Positions 1-8,736 of a DNA stretch of 37,808 bases are shown piece by piece. A program made the translations under genes and the position numbers. The stretch lies in contig JASBUC010000011.1 in the NCBI GenBank assembly GCA_030148065.1, forward strand, positions 1 to 37,808, written 5' to 3'. The notes beneath the pieces are model-generated. The model did not search any database. It saw only the letters and a list, made by a program, of their open reading frames with translations, and was not told the origin of the DNA. This DNA comes from Legionellaceae bacterium (GTDB taxonomy: Bacteria > Pseudomonadota > Gammaproteobacteria > Legionellales > Legionellaceae). Within the stretch, counting starts at the first letter, position 1. The number at the start of each line of letters is the position of its first letter.

Positions 1-298
1 AGCCGAGGGACGTAGGGTTCAACCATGGATCCCTCGGACAAGCCGTGGGACGTAGGGTTCAACCATGGATCCCTCGGACAAGCCGTGGGACGTAGGGTTC
101 AACCATGGATCCCTCGGACAAGCCGAGGGACGTAGGGTTCAACCATGGATCCCTCGGACAAGCCGTGGGACGTAGGGTTCAACCATGGATCCCTCGGACA
201 AGCCGTGGGACATAGGGTTCAACCATGGATCCCTCGGACAAGCCGTGGGACGTAGGGTTCAACCATGGATCCCTCGGACAAGCCGAGGGACGTAGGGT
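1..298. repeat. Tandem array of a 40-bp palindromic repeat
   Basis: Seven full 40-bp units start at 1, 41, 81, 121, 161, 201 and 241; an eighth partial unit runs 281-298. The array may extend left of the window. Units are nearly identical: position 6 alternates A or T, and one unit has A instead of G at 212. Each unit contains CCGAGGGA and, 19 bases later, TCCCTCGG. Across each unit junction the same arms face each other around a 5-base loop (TCCCTCGG-ACAAG-CCGAGGGA), a better hairpin; T variants leave one mismatch. The unit also carries small nested palindromes (GGTTCAACC, CCATGG, GGATCC). The period is not a multiple of three, so it is not coding, and there are no spacers, so it is not CRISPR. 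It starts 14 bases past the cydB stop. Confidence 0.97.
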
Positions 299-312
299 CT
301 CTCAGCTCTAAC

Positions 313-1449
313 TCAATACGCTGACTCTTTATTGTCATTAAAAAAGGCAGCACTTACTTTGCCACGCAAAACGCGATACACCCAAGCGGTATAGGCAAGC
401 ACGATGGGCAAAAAAATCACGGTCGCTATGGTCATTACAAACAGGGTCATCTGAGAAGACGAGCTGTCCCATACCATTAAGCTCTCAGATGGGTGAGTGC
501 TAGAAGGCAATATAAAAGGAAACATACTAAGCCCGACAGAGCTAATCACCCCAACAATCGATAAACTTGAAAAGACAAACGATAAAAGCTCTTTCTGCTG
601 ACTAAATGCTGCCATTAACGGCATGATAAGTCCTAGCAAGGGTGCAACTAATAACCATGGCATGCTTTGATAGTTCTGAAACCAAGCATGAGAGACGATG
701 ACCACCTCTTTATGAAGCGGGTTTGAGGCACCATCATGCGCCATGTTAGACATTAAAGAGTAGCCATCAATGCCTGTGTACAACCAAATTCCAAGTAGTG
801 CGTAGAGTACGCTCATGACAATCGCTGCACGCTTACCCATTGCTTTTGCCTTATGAGACAGCGCCCCTTCTGTTTTTAATGACAGAAAGCTTGCCCCATG
901 CATAAAAAGCATGCAGACACTTAATACCCCACACGCAAGCGCAAAGGGGTTTAAAAGCCCAAAGAAGCTGCCAGTGTAGTAAGAACGAAGGCTTGCATCA
1001 AAGTGAAACGGCACACCTTGTAAGACATTGCCAACCGCAACCCCGAAAATTAAACTCGGCACAAACCCTGAAACAAACAAAGCGCGATCCCAATTTGCCC
1101 GCCACTTTGGGCAATCCATTTTAGAGCGGTATTTAAAGCCAACCGGCCTTAAAATAAGCCCCAACAAAACCACCAACATGGCCAAATAAAAGCCAGAGAA
1201 GGACACATCATACAATGGTGGCCAGGCTGCAAAAATCGCCCCGCCGCCTAAAATAAACCACACCTGATTGCCTTCCCAGACAGGCCCTACTGTGTTTAAC
1301 ACAATTCGTCTGTCTTGATCCTCTCGCGAGCTAAACGGCAGGCACATTAATACACCCAAATCAAAGCCGTCCATCACCGCAAAACCAATTAAAAGCACGC
1401 CAAGCAGCGCCCACCACAAAAATCGCAAACTCTCAAAATCAATCACCAC
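313..1449 (-). CDS. cydB: Cytochrome bd ubiquinol oxidase subunit II
   Basis: CydB is the second integral membrane subunit of cytochrome bd quinol oxidase, which reduces O2 at high affinity without pumping protons. The 378-residue product is the usual length (E. coli 379). It begins with the typical CydB pattern (LRFLWWALLGVLLIGFAVMD then GFDLG) and has the conserved stretch around VGPVWEGNQVWFI, with many hydrophobic helices throughout. The first codon is GTG at 1449 and a second GTG follows at 1446; the GGAG at about 6 bases fits the second slightly better, so the N-terminus is uncertain by one residue. It lies 199 bases downstream of cydA on the same strand, with a large inverted-repeat element in the gap. 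No cydX-like frame was seen between its stop and the tandem repeats. Confidence 0.97.
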   Translation of the reverse strand: MVIDFESLRFLWWALLGVLLIGFAVMDGFDLGVLMCLPFSSREDQDRRIVLNTVGPVWEGNQVWFILGGGAIFAAWPPLYDVSFSGFYLAMLVVLLGLILRPVGFKYRSKMDCPKWRANWDRALFVSGFVPSLIFGVAVGNVLQGVPFHFDASLRSYYTGSFFGLLNPFALACGVLSVCMLFMHGASFLSLKTEGALSHKAKAMGKRAAIVMSVLYALLGIWLYTGIDGYSLMSNMAHDGASNPLHKEVVIVSHAWFQNYQSMPWLLVAPLLGLIMPLMAAFSQQKELLSFVFSSLSIVGVISSVGLSMFPFILPSSTHPSESLMVWDSSSSQMTLFVMTIATVIFLPIVLAYTAWVYRVLRGKVSAAFFNDNKESAY

Positions 1450-1545
1450 CGTCTCCTCTTCCCCTCATTCAATTTACCCATGCAAGCCAAACCCCACATG
1501 ACCACCCACCCCCATTCCAACCCAGGAAGGAAGTTTATATAACCG

Positions 1546-1641
1546 TAGGAGTGGTTGGCGGTACTAGAAAAAAAGTGTCCGAGCCAAGGAGGTCAAGGGC
1601 AGGACGCCCGTCTTTTTTTCTAGTGCCGTCAACCACTACTA
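1546..1641. repeat. Long inverted-repeat (MITE-like) element between cydA and cydB
   Basis: Arms of 30 bases at 1546-1575 and 1612-1641 are inverted copies, with 27 Watson-Crick matches and two further positions able to form G-U pairs. The arms end in an A7/T7 tract facing the loop. The 36-base loop holds a second small hairpin (GGGC-AGGAC-GCCC, 1597-1609). The element lies inside the cydA-cydB transcript, so it would fold as a strong RNA hairpin there. It could be a dispersed non-autonomous element, an attenuator, or an mRNA processing or stability site; no target-site duplication was recognised. Confidence 0.85.
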
Positions 1642-1648
1642 TCAACCT

Positions 1649-3184
1649 CTAAGCCTCAATAATCTTCATTCCTTCAGGCCCCAACTTTATGTATTTCACC
1701 ATCAAATACACTTCCACAATGGCGAGTGCCGTGTAAAAAAGCGCAAAGGCCGCCAGGGACAATGAAATTGAACCAAGCCCAATGGTCGACGTTCCCATAA
1801 AAGTCGGCAATATGCCCTGCACCACCCACGGCTGCCGACCGTATTCTGCCACAAACCACCCAAGCTCTGCAGAGAGCCATGGAAGAGGCAGAGACCAAAA
1901 CGCAAGGTGCAAAAACCACGGGGTGTTTAGTCGTCGTTTAGAGGCTAGATAAAAAGCTACGACAAACAAGAAAATAAAGAAAAAGCCACAAAAAACCATG
2001 ATGCGAAAGCTCCAAAAAAGAGGTGCGACGTGCGGCTCTAGATCATGAGCGGCTTTGGCGATTTCAGACTCAGAGGCATCCACTACTTCATCGGTGTATT
2101 TTTTAAGAAGCAGCCCATGTCCTAAGTCTTTTTCATGCGCTCTAAATTCCGCTTTAGCGGCCTCATTGCTTGGGTCTTTTTGCAAGGTTTGCAACGCTGC
2201 ATACGCTTTAATACCACTCTTAATGCGAGTCTTACCATCTTCGATTAACTCAGAAATGCCAGGCACTTCCGTATTAAACGAGCGCGTTGCAATGATGCCT
2301 AGCGCATAAGGCACTTCAATGGCAAAGCGCGTTGTTTGCTCTTTTTCATCCGGAAAACCAAACAGCGTTAAGCCCGCTGGTGCTTTTTCGGTGTGCCACA
2401 TTGCTTCCATTGCCGCAAGCTTCATGTGTTGGTTTTCATTGGCGGTGTAGCCACTCTCATCACCTAAGACCACGACCGATAATGAGGCGGCCAAACCAAA
2501 GGAAGCGGCAACGGTCATTGAGCGCTTAGCAAACTCGGTGTTTCGACCACGAAGTAAAAAATAAGCACTGATTGCTAGGACAAAAATAGCGCCCGTGACG
2601 TAGCCTGCACTAATGGTGTGAACAAATTTTGCCTGGGCCACTGGGTTAAAGAGAACGTCATAAAAGCTTGAGACCTCCATGCGCATGCTTTCGAAATTAA
2701 AGTAACTTCCCACAGGGTTTTGCATCCAGCCATTGGCAATTAAGATCCAAAGTGCTGAGAAGTTAGTACCAAGTGCTAAACACCAGGTGGCCATTAAATG
2801 CTGTACTTTGCTCAAACGCTCCCAGCCAAAAAAGAAAAGACCCACAAAGGTTGCTTCTAAGAAGAAAGCCATCAAGCCTTCGATGGCCAGTGGCGCGCCA
2901 AAAATGTCACCAACATAGCGAGAATAATAGCCCCAGTTGGTACCAAACTGAAACTCCATGGTGATCCCAGTAGAGACCCCGAGCGCAAAGTTAATGCCAA
3001 ACAACACCCCCCAATATTTCACCATCTTTTTCCAGATGGGATTGCCCGTCATCACATAAACCGTTTCCATAATTCCAAGTAGAATCGACAGCCCCAAGGT
3101 CAAAGGCACAAATAAAAAGTGATAGAGTGCGGTTAGCGCAAACTGTAGACGTGATAAATCAACGACGGTGGGATCAATGCTCAT
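1649..3184 (-). CDS. cydA: Cytochrome bd ubiquinol oxidase subunit I
   Basis: CydA binds quinol and carries haems b558, b595 and d of the bd oxidase in the inner membrane. At 511 residues it is near the E. coli length (522). Expected haem ligands are visible: His22 (E. coli His19 equivalent), Glu102 and Glu110 in the GAPLAIEGLMAFFLEATF block, His189 (KFVHTISAG) and Met396 (FWSFRIM). The GRQPW signature is at 449-453. The loop between about residues 245 and 390 is the long Q-loop form seen in E. coli-type enzymes. The start overlaps the end of the small upstream gene by 11 bases and has only a weak ribosome binding site, suggesting translational coupling. It is the first large gene of the cyd operon. 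Confidence 0.98.
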   Translation of the reverse strand: MSIDPTVVDLSRLQFALTALYHFLFVPLTLGLSILLGIMETVYVMTGNPIWKKMVKYWGVLFGINFALGVSTGITMEFQFGTNWGYYSRYVGDIFGAPLAIEGLMAFFLEATFVGLFFFGWERLSKVQHLMATWCLALGTNFSALWILIANGWMQNPVGSYFNFESMRMEVSSFYDVLFNPVAQAKFVHTISAGYVTGAIFVLAISAYFLLRGRNTEFAKRSMTVAASFGLAASLSVVVLGDESGYTANENQHMKLAAMEAMWHTEKAPAGLTLFGFPDEKEQTTRFAIEVPYALGIIATRSFNTEVPGISELIEDGKTRIKSGIKAYAALQTLQKDPSNEAAKAEFRAHEKDLGHGLLLKKYTDEVVDASESEIAKAAHDLEPHVAPLFWSFRIMVFCGFFFIFLFVVAFYLASKRRLNTPWFLHLAFWSLPLPWLSAELGWFVAEYGRQPWVVQGILPTFMGTSTIGLGSISLSLAAFALFYTALAIVEVYLMVKYIKLGPEGMKIIEA

Positions 3185-3365
3185 AAGATGAAGTCTCTTG
3201 TTGATAAGTTAAAGTATCTGAAGAAGTTGAAAACAAATGATTGGCTGCTTGCTCATTGCTAATGTGAACTTTTGTGTTCACAGAAAAGCAAACCGTCCAT
3301 AGAAAATAAATTAGCAATCCTTTTAGCAACAGCGTTAACAAGATGTCTTTTTGTAATCGGCTCAT
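3174..3365 (-). CDS. cydP: Small membrane protein upstream of cydA, CydP-like
   Basis: This frame encodes 63 residues. Residues 5-28 read QKDILLTLLLKGLLIYFLWT: a basic start, then one membrane helix containing a lysine. That pattern matches the short protein found directly upstream of cydA in many proteobacteria and called the putative bd-oxidase small subunit CydP. Overlap with cydA (11 bases) and shared strand support a role in the same complex. The C-terminal half is polar and not conserved as far as can be judged. The assignment rests on position, size and the helix pattern; a chance frame is the alternative. Confidence 0.65.
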   Translation of the reverse strand: MSRLQKDILLTLLLKGLLIYFLWTVCFSVNTKVHISNEQAANHLFSTSSDTLTYQQETSSYEH

Positions 3366-3443
3366 GCGTAAAAAAGAATAAAATTTTTAAAGCAAAATTC
3401 TACGCCCATTCTAGATTTAAAACAAGTCAAATCGTTCCAATGT

Positions 3444-3464
3444 AAATCAGACTCATTCTTATTT
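3444..3464. promoter_or_regulatory. Fur-box-like palindrome between acnA and cydPAB
   Basis: The 21-base site reads AAATAAGA-ATGAG-TCTGATTT on the minus strand. Its arms are inverted copies at 7 of 8 positions, and it resembles AT-rich Fur operators of the AATGAGAATGATTCTCATT type. It sits midway in the divergent acnA / cyd promoter region, about 55 bases upstream of the acnA -10. Aconitase (4Fe-4S) and haem-rich bd oxidase are plausible iron-linked targets. This is a by-eye match only. Confidence 0.35.
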
Positions 3465-3494
3465 AGAAAACTAAAATAGTGCTCGTCAGTCTTT

Positions 3495-3523
3495 TAGATT
3501 TTTAACTTAAATATGGGTATAAT
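3495..3523 (+). promoter_or_regulatory. acnA promoter
   Basis: A perfect -10 hexamer TATAAT lies at 3518-3523. The -35 region 17 bases upstream (3495-3500, TAGATT) is weak. Transcription would start near 3530, which excludes the upstream in-frame ATG at 3513 and supports the ATG at 3555. Confidence 0.65.
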
Positions 3524-3554
3524 CCGCGCCACGAACTACTTTTCGGAGCGCACT

Positions 3555-6236
3555 ATGAAAGTCGGCAACAATAATTTAAATACCGAACAAAGCTTAGAAG
3601 TCAATGGTCAGACCTTTCACTATTTTAGTCTTAAAAAGGCCGAAGAAACCCACTTCCCTGGCATTAGCCAACTCCCCTTTTCTCTTAAAGTGTTAATGGA
3701 AAACCTGCTGCGCTTCCAAGATGAGAAAACCGTCAATGAACAAGACGTCAAAGCCGTTGCCGATTGGTTAGAGAACAAAAAGAACCCCTATGAAATCGCC
3801 TATCGCCCAGCCCGAGTGTTAATGCAAGACTTTACTGGGGTGCCAGCAGTGGTTGATTTAGCAGCAATGCGCGCTGCAATGGAAAATTTAGAGGTCAGCC
3901 CTGATAAAATTAACCCACTTTCTCCTGTTAGTTTGGTCATTGATCACTCCGTACAAGTCGATAAGTCAGCCAGTGTGGATGCGCTTGATTTAAACACCAA
4001 GATTGAGATGAAGCGAAACGAAGAGCGCTATCAATTTTTACGCTGGGGACAAGAAGCCTTTGATAACTTTTCCGTTGTGCCACCAGGCACTGGTATTTGT
4101 CACCAAGTAAACCTTGAGTACCTTGCCAAAACGGTTTGGAACTCACGCTGTGATGATAAAGAGTATGCTTACCCAGATACCTTGGTTGGCACCGACTCTC
4201 ACACCACGATGGTCAATGGCCTTGGCGTATTAGGCTGGGGGGTTGGCGGCATTGAGGCAGAAGCGGCCATGCTTGGACAACCCATCTCCATGCTCATACC
4301 TGAAGTGGTTGGGTTTAAACTCAGTGGCGAATTAAAAGAAGGCATTACCGCAACCGATCTTGTACTCACCATTACCCAAATGCTGCGTGAAAAAGGCGTG
4401 GTTGGCAAATTTGTTGAGTTCTATGGTCCTGGCTTAAAGCATTTGCCTTTAACCGATCGAGCCACCATCTCAAACATGGCCCCAGAGTACGGTGCCACCT
4501 GTGGTTTCTTCCCGATTGACAGTGAAACCATCAACTACATGCGTTTAACAGGTCGAGATGAGACCACCGTTGCCCTAACCGAGCAATACGCCAAAGCACA
4601 AGGCATGTGGCGAGACGATGACGCGCTCGATCCAGTCTTTACCGACACCCTAAACCTAGACATGAGTGAGGTGGTGCCATCTCTTGCAGGCCCTAAGAGA
4701 CCGCAAGATAAAGTGACCCTAAACACGCTACCGATTGCCTTTGATAAAGCCTTAACGGACTTTGGAAAAAGTGAGAATAAAGATGAGAGCTTTGCGGTTG
4801 AAAACAAAGACTATCAATTACATCACGGTGACGTAGTCATTGCAGCCATTACCTCTTGTACCAATACGTCCAACCCAAGCGTACTGATGGCAGCAGGTCT
4901 GCTTGCCAAAGCCGCTGTTGAAAAAGGCTTAAGCTTAAAGCCTTGGGTGAAAGCATCCCTTGCCCCTGGCTCTAAAGTCGTCACAGACTACTTAAAGCAC
5001 GCAGGCCTACAACCTTATCTTGATAAGCTTGGCTTTAACATTGTCGGCTATGGTTGCACCACTTGCATAGGAAACTCAGGCCCGCTTGAAGAAAACCTCT
5101 CTAAGACCATTCAAGAGCATGATGTGGTCACCTCATCTGTGCTCTCTGGTAACCGTAACTTTGAAGGGCGCGTACACCCCTTGGTCAAAACCAACTGGCT
5201 TGCCTCCCCGCCTTTAGTCGTCGCCTATGCCCTTGCTGGTAGCACCACCATAGATTTAGAAGTGGCGCCTCTAGGTACTGATAAAGACGGTAATGACGTG
5301 TTCTTAAAAGACATTTGGCCGAGCAACCTTGCCATCGCCAATGAAGTTGAGAAAGTCACCAGTGACATGTTTAGAAAAGAGTATGCCGATGTGTTTGCCG
5401 GCGATAAAGATTGGCAAGCCATTGAGGTCAATCTTGAGAAAACCTATCAATGGCAAGGGAGTTCAACCTACATTCAACACCCGCCCTTCTTCGAAGGTTT
5501 GACTCTGGAGACAACCCCTATTGAGCCAATTAAGAGTGCTAACATTCTAGCCTTACTTGGTGACAGTATTACCACCGATCACATCAGTCCTGCTGGTGCG
5601 ATTAAGGCAGAAAGCCCTGCAGGTCATTACCTACAACAACATAAAGTCTTACCACAAGACTTTAACTCCTATGGTTCACGTCGAGGAAATCACGAAGTGA
5701 TGATGCGCGGCACCTTTGCCAACATCCGAATTCGTAATGAAATGACCCCTGACATCGAAGGTGGCTTTACTCGTCACATCCCAAGCGATGAGACCATGCC
5801 CATCTTTGATGCTGCCATGAAATACGCTGATGAGAACACCCCTTTAGTGGTCATTGCTGGAAAAGAATATGGCACAGGCTCTTCGCGCGATTGGGCTGCA
5901 AAAGGAACTCGTCTACTTGGCGTCAAAGCGGTCATTGCTGAGAGTTATGAGCGAATTCACCGTTCAAACTTAATCGGCATGGGTGTCCTGCCTTTGCAGT
6001 TTTTAGAGGGTGATTCTAGAAAGTCGCTTGAGCTAAGTGGCGATGAAGTCATTTCGATTGACATCGATGAGGCACTAACACCACAGGCAACAATCCGCGT
6101 CCAGATTGAAGATAAGACTGGCAATCAGCGGGAACTCTCTGTGCTATGTCGCATCGATACCGCCAACGAACTTGCTTACTATAAAAACGGTGGCATTCTA
6201 CACTATGTCCTTCGCCAACTAGCCAGCAAAGGCTAA
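3555..6236 (+). CDS. acnA: Aconitate hydratase A (IRP/AcnA type)
   Basis: Aconitase converts citrate to isocitrate in the TCA cycle using a 4Fe-4S cluster. The 893-residue product matches AcnA length (E. coli 891). Cluster cysteines are visible in [13 protein letters not shown] and in [12 protein letters not shown], where two cysteines lie three apart. The C-terminal swivel domain carries [28 protein letters not shown] and [16 protein letters not shown]. The start at 3555 is chosen over an in-frame ATG at 3513 because a GGAG ribosome binding site lies at 3545-3548 and a TATAAT promoter element overlaps the longer N-terminus. It is divergent from the cyd operon. Its stop overlaps the stop of the convergent gene by 4 bases, so its terminator must lie inside that gene. 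Confidence 0.98.
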   Translation: MKVGNNNLNTEQSLEVNGQTFHYFSLKKAEETHFPGISQLPFSLKVLMENLLRFQDEKTVNEQDVKAVADWLENKKNPYEIAYRPARVLMQDFTGVPAVVDLAAMRAAMENLEVSPDKINPLSPVSLVIDHSVQVDKSASVDALDLNTKIEMKRNEERYQFLRWGQEAFDNFSVVPPGTGICHQVNLEYLAKTVWNSRCDDKEYAYPDTLVGTDSHTTMVNGLGVLGWGVGGIEAEAAMLGQPISMLIPEVVGFKLSGELKEGITATDLVLTITQMLREKGVVGKFVEFYGPGLKHLPLTDRATISNMAPEYGATCGFFPIDSETINYMRLTGRDETTVALTEQYAKAQGMWRDDDALDPVFTDTLNLDMSEVVPSLAGPKRPQDKVTLNTLPIAFDKALTDFGKSENKDESFAVENKDYQLHHGDVVIAAITSCTNTSNPSVLMAAGLLAKAAVEKGLSLKPWVKASLAPGSKVVTDYLKHAGLQPYLDKLGFNIVGYGCTTCIGNSGPLEENLSKTIQEHDVVTSSVLSGNRNFEGRVHPLVKTNWLASPPLVVAYALAGSTTIDLEVAPLGTDKDGNDVFLKDIWPSNLAIANEVEKVTSDMFRKEYADVFAGDKDWQAIEVNLEKTYQWQGSSTYIQHPPFFEGLTLETTPIEPIKSANILALLGDSITTDHISPAGAIKAESPAGHYLQQHKVLPQDFNSYGSRRGNHEVMMRGTFANIRIRNEMTPDIEGGFTRHIPSDETMPIFDAAMKYADENTPLVVIAGKEYGTGSSRDWAAKGTRLLGVKAVIAESYERIHRSNLIGMGVLPLQFLEGDSRKSLELSGDEVISIDIDEALTPQATIRVQIEDKTGNQRELSVLCRIDTANELAYYKNGGILHYVLRQLASKG

Positions 6237-7711
6237 GGCTTAAAGAGGCGGCGGAGCTCTTGATAAGAGTCCGCCGCTTTCTCTTCAATGATTTCTTGCT
6301 TATCATTCATTGATAAAAAAATCTTCGGCCCATATCGGCCGGTGGCCAAGGCTTTTTGCACCTCATTGGCAGGCCCTTGACTGGAGATAACCGAAGCACG
6401 AGCAGCCAATGGCGTGTTGGATAACGCAACATCTAATTTATGGGCTTTGCGCTTGAAGCCATAGCTGTGACTAAAAAAGCCATACGGCTTACTAAAGTGG
6501 GTAATTTTCTCTTTAACCGCCATGACTTCTGGCGCCGTTTGCTGAGCCAGCATGTCATCTATTGCCACTTTTAACTGGCTGAGTTTTTCAAAGTTTGAAA
6601 TTGAACGGCTCACTTGCCTCTGTGTCTGACTTATAAACTGATCTAGATGATGATCTCGACAGCTCACTTTCAAGCCTTCTAACTGTAAAAGGCGCGTTCG
6701 AATGTCATTAATTAAAGAAACATTCTCAAGTGAGCCCATCGACTCACTCCCAAACGCATCACAGAGTGCTGCTTGCCGCAGCTTAGAAAGCTCTGCAACT
6801 AGTTGGGCATGACTGACCAAAAAACCCTCTTTAAAGAAAATTAAATCTTGCCAAAAGGCAGACAGCTCAAGCTCTGCTTGCTTGGAATGGAGAAAGCTCA
6901 AAAAACGATGATTATTGAACGCCTCTTTTTGTAGTTCCGCTCGACGATTAATAAGAAGCGAACACACCCTCGCAGCCATCTTGCTAAGTGGCCAGATATA
7001 GAGAGCGATGAACTGCTCAATCATTGAATCATTTAAACAACAAATTCTAAGGATTGTTTTATTTACTTCTTCGCGAAAAAGTTTATCATTAGAAACATCC
7101 AAGTTGTCAAAGAAACGAGCATTCTTGCGATTCCTTCCCTCATGACTTCGTTGCAACCAGTTATAAGCATACAAACCTAAAGGCACTGGTAGTTCATCGA
7201 GTCGCTTGCTGGTGATTTGATAATCTTCTTCTGCAAATTTAGTTTTTATCGAAGCAAAACACCAATTACCATCAATTTTTATCACACGATTTAGACCATC
7301 AAGGCCAACATTACCACTCTTAAAATCAATTTCTTGCACAAACATGGCCAAAAGAGACACCACACCCAGCCCTTTATAGCCGCCATGCAAAAATTGCGCT
7401 CTCGCAACAGAAGAAAGATCGCGAAAACCCGCCACCTTCTCAGATAAAAGGTAGTACTGATGAGGCACAACACTGGTGTCTTGTAGAATTCTACTCTTAG
7501 GTTGACAAGGGTAAATGAGCCTATAAAACTCTTGTGCCAGAAGCTCCCTCCTGGCAACCAGCAAATTACTGCAAGACTTTTTAAACCACAGTTTTTTGGG
7601 CGAGTCTTTTAGGGTTACCAGACTCATACTGTGCGAGCAGTTTTTCGTTAGTTTCTTCTGCAAAGACTGCTCTTTATATAAAAGAGCCTCTTTCAACTCT
7701 GGATAAGACAT
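6233..7711 (-). CDS. Kinase-like effector candidate
   Basis: No named family was recognised for this 492-residue protein. It does carry a kinase-like active-site pattern: Asp129-Phe-Lys-Ser-Gly-Asn134 mirrors the D-x-K-x-x-N catalytic loop, and Asp147-Gly148 (VIKIDGNW) sits where the DFG metal-binding motif should be, 13 residues on. Upstream, a hinge-like YYLLSEKV (87-93) and an [14 protein letters not shown] helix with candidate Glu residues fit a small kinase-fold N-lobe of the PI-kinase/effector type. Residues 170-400 look helical. The C-terminus has a glutamate-rich patch ([13 protein letters not shown]) before a hydrophobic end, resembling Dot/Icm export signals. It lies 9 bases downstream of the uridine-kinase-like gene, has no clear ribosome binding site, and ends overlapping acnA. 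The function, and secretion, are inference. Confidence 0.6.
   Translation of the reverse strand: MSYPELKEALLYKEQSLQKKLTKNCSHSMSLVTLKDSPKKLWFKKSCSNLLVARRELLAQEFYRLIYPCQPKSRILQDTSVVPHQYYLLSEKVAGFRDLSSVARAQFLHGGYKGLGVVSLLAMFVQEIDFKSGNVGLDGLNRVIKIDGNWCFASIKTKFAEEDYQITSKRLDELPVPLGLYAYNWLQRSHEGRNRKNARFFDNLDVSNDKLFREEVNKTILRICCLNDSMIEQFIALYIWPLSKMAARVCSLLINRRAELQKEAFNNHRFLSFLHSKQAELELSAFWQDLIFFKEGFLVSHAQLVAELSKLRQAALCDAFGSESMGSLENVSLINDIRTRLLQLEGLKVSCRDHHLDQFISQTQRQVSRSISNFEKLSQLKVAIDDMLAQQTAPEVMAVKEKITHFSKPYGFFSHSYGFKRKAHKLDVALSNTPLAARASVISSQGPANEVQKALATGRYGPKIFLSMNDKQEIIEEKAADSYQELRRLFKP
6248..6285 (+). terminator. acnA terminator hairpin, possibly bidirectional
   Basis: GCGGCGGA (6248-6255) pairs with TCCGCCGC (6270-6277). 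An inner CTCTT/AAGAG stem lies around a 3-base loop. TTTCTCTT follows on the plus strand. It starts 12 bases after the acnA stop, inside the last codons of the convergent gene. Confidence 0.75.
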
Positions 7712-7720
7712 CAGAAAAAA

Positions 7721-8671
7721 CTATCGAGCTGGCCTAGCTTGCGATGATGAGTCCATCGTAGGTTCCTGCACTTTGGGGAAAAACTGCTCCCAAACAGGCT
7801 GAATCAATCTCAAATTACCAAGCCTTAGTAGCTCCGTTAAGAAAGACACGATGGTTTCAGACACAGACGCATTGATTCGCAGCAAGCGCGCCTCTTGGGG
7901 AGAGATGTCTCTACCAGCACCACGACCTTCTACTTTATGGCTGATACTAAGCTCACTCAACACCTCACTGATACCACGGTCTAAACTCTGTAAGGCAGAC
8001 GGATCTCTAAACTCATTGTGAACATGCACATCTGCTCTTGAGAGACTCTTCGCAACAATGTTAAAAAAAGATGGGCCGACAAAGCGGCGTTCTTGTTTTA
8101 ATACCGCAGCTCTTGCTCTTGTATCATCTTGATCACGACGGCGGCCATTGGCTAAATCGCGAAGCACTCGTGTTTCGATGAGTGATAAATAAGAGCTTGT
8201 GGTCACTGAGACTTTTAACACATCAATCTCATCTTCAATCATTTTCGCAAAATGTAGAGCAAAAATACCTTCTACAATCAGGTAATCGGTCGGTTCAATG
8301 CGTTGCCATTTGTCACTGGCTGGGCGCTTATTGGCAGGAAACTCTAACTTTGGTTTTAGAACTGTTTCACCATTGCACAGCCTCTGTAAATGACTCTTAA
8401 ACCAATTAAAAACAATCATCTCAGGTCGATCAAAATTGGTGTTTTCACGAAAGTGAGAAAGCACAGCCTCCTGTGCGGATAACTCGGGGTGATCTAGATA
8501 GTATTGTTCGGGAACGTTTCTTTGGTAATTTCGAGGGATCTCTTTAAAGTAATCATCCATTGAGATTAAATTACAGCTAAAACCTGCCTTCTGAATCTCT
8601 GCTCGCAACTTGTTTGCAAGCGTGGTTTTACCAGAGGCTGAGCCACCAGCAATAAAAATAATTTTTTTCAT
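7721..8671 (-). CDS. Uridine kinase-like P-loop protein with C-terminal extension
   Basis: The first ~215 residues match the uridine kinase/phosphoribulokinase family. Walker A GGSASGKT is at 9-16. A DDYF motif (like the DSYY of Udk) and YLDHPELSA (like FDHP) follow. Next comes DYLIVEGIFALH, then a RDLANGRR lid region with VLKQERRFVGPSFF resembling the QY...V.P block of Udk. Such enzymes phosphorylate uridine or cytidine with ATP or GTP. The protein is 316 residues against about 213 for bacterial Udk; residues 215-316 form an extension I do not recognise. It follows zipA by 64 bases and precedes the kinase-like gene by 9, so they probably share a transcript. An AAAGG lies 10 bases before the ATG. 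The substrate is unproven. Confidence 0.75.
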   Translation of the reverse strand: MKKIIFIAGGSASGKTTLANKLRAEIQKAGFSCNLISMDDYFKEIPRNYQRNVPEQYYLDHPELSAQEAVLSHFRENTNFDRPEMIVFNWFKSHLQRLCNGETVLKPKLEFPANKRPASDKWQRIEPTDYLIVEGIFALHFAKMIEDEIDVLKVSVTTSSYLSLIETRVLRDLANGRRRDQDDTRARAAVLKQERRFVGPSFFNIVAKSLSRADVHVHNEFRDPSALQSLDRGISEVLSELSISHKVEGRGAGRDISPQEARLLRINASVSETIVSFLTELLRLGNLRLIQPVWEQFFPKVQEPTMDSSSQARPAR

Positions 8672-8736
8672 TATGATTTAACCTTTCTTTGTATGTTGCT
8701 CCTCCCTTAGCATTAATGTATTGTCCCAAGAATACC

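Noticed and set aside
1-298. CRISPR array
   Set aside because: The repeats are directly adjacent, with no unique spacers, and no cas genes are present.
2055-2964. Plus-strand frames opposite cydA
   Set aside because: They are shadows of a strongly conserved gene, with no signal peptide pattern, ribosome binding site or recognisable motif.
3513-3554. Longer acnA N-terminus from the ATG at 3513
   Set aside because: The TATAAT promoter element lies within it and the ribosome binding site belongs to the ATG at 3555.
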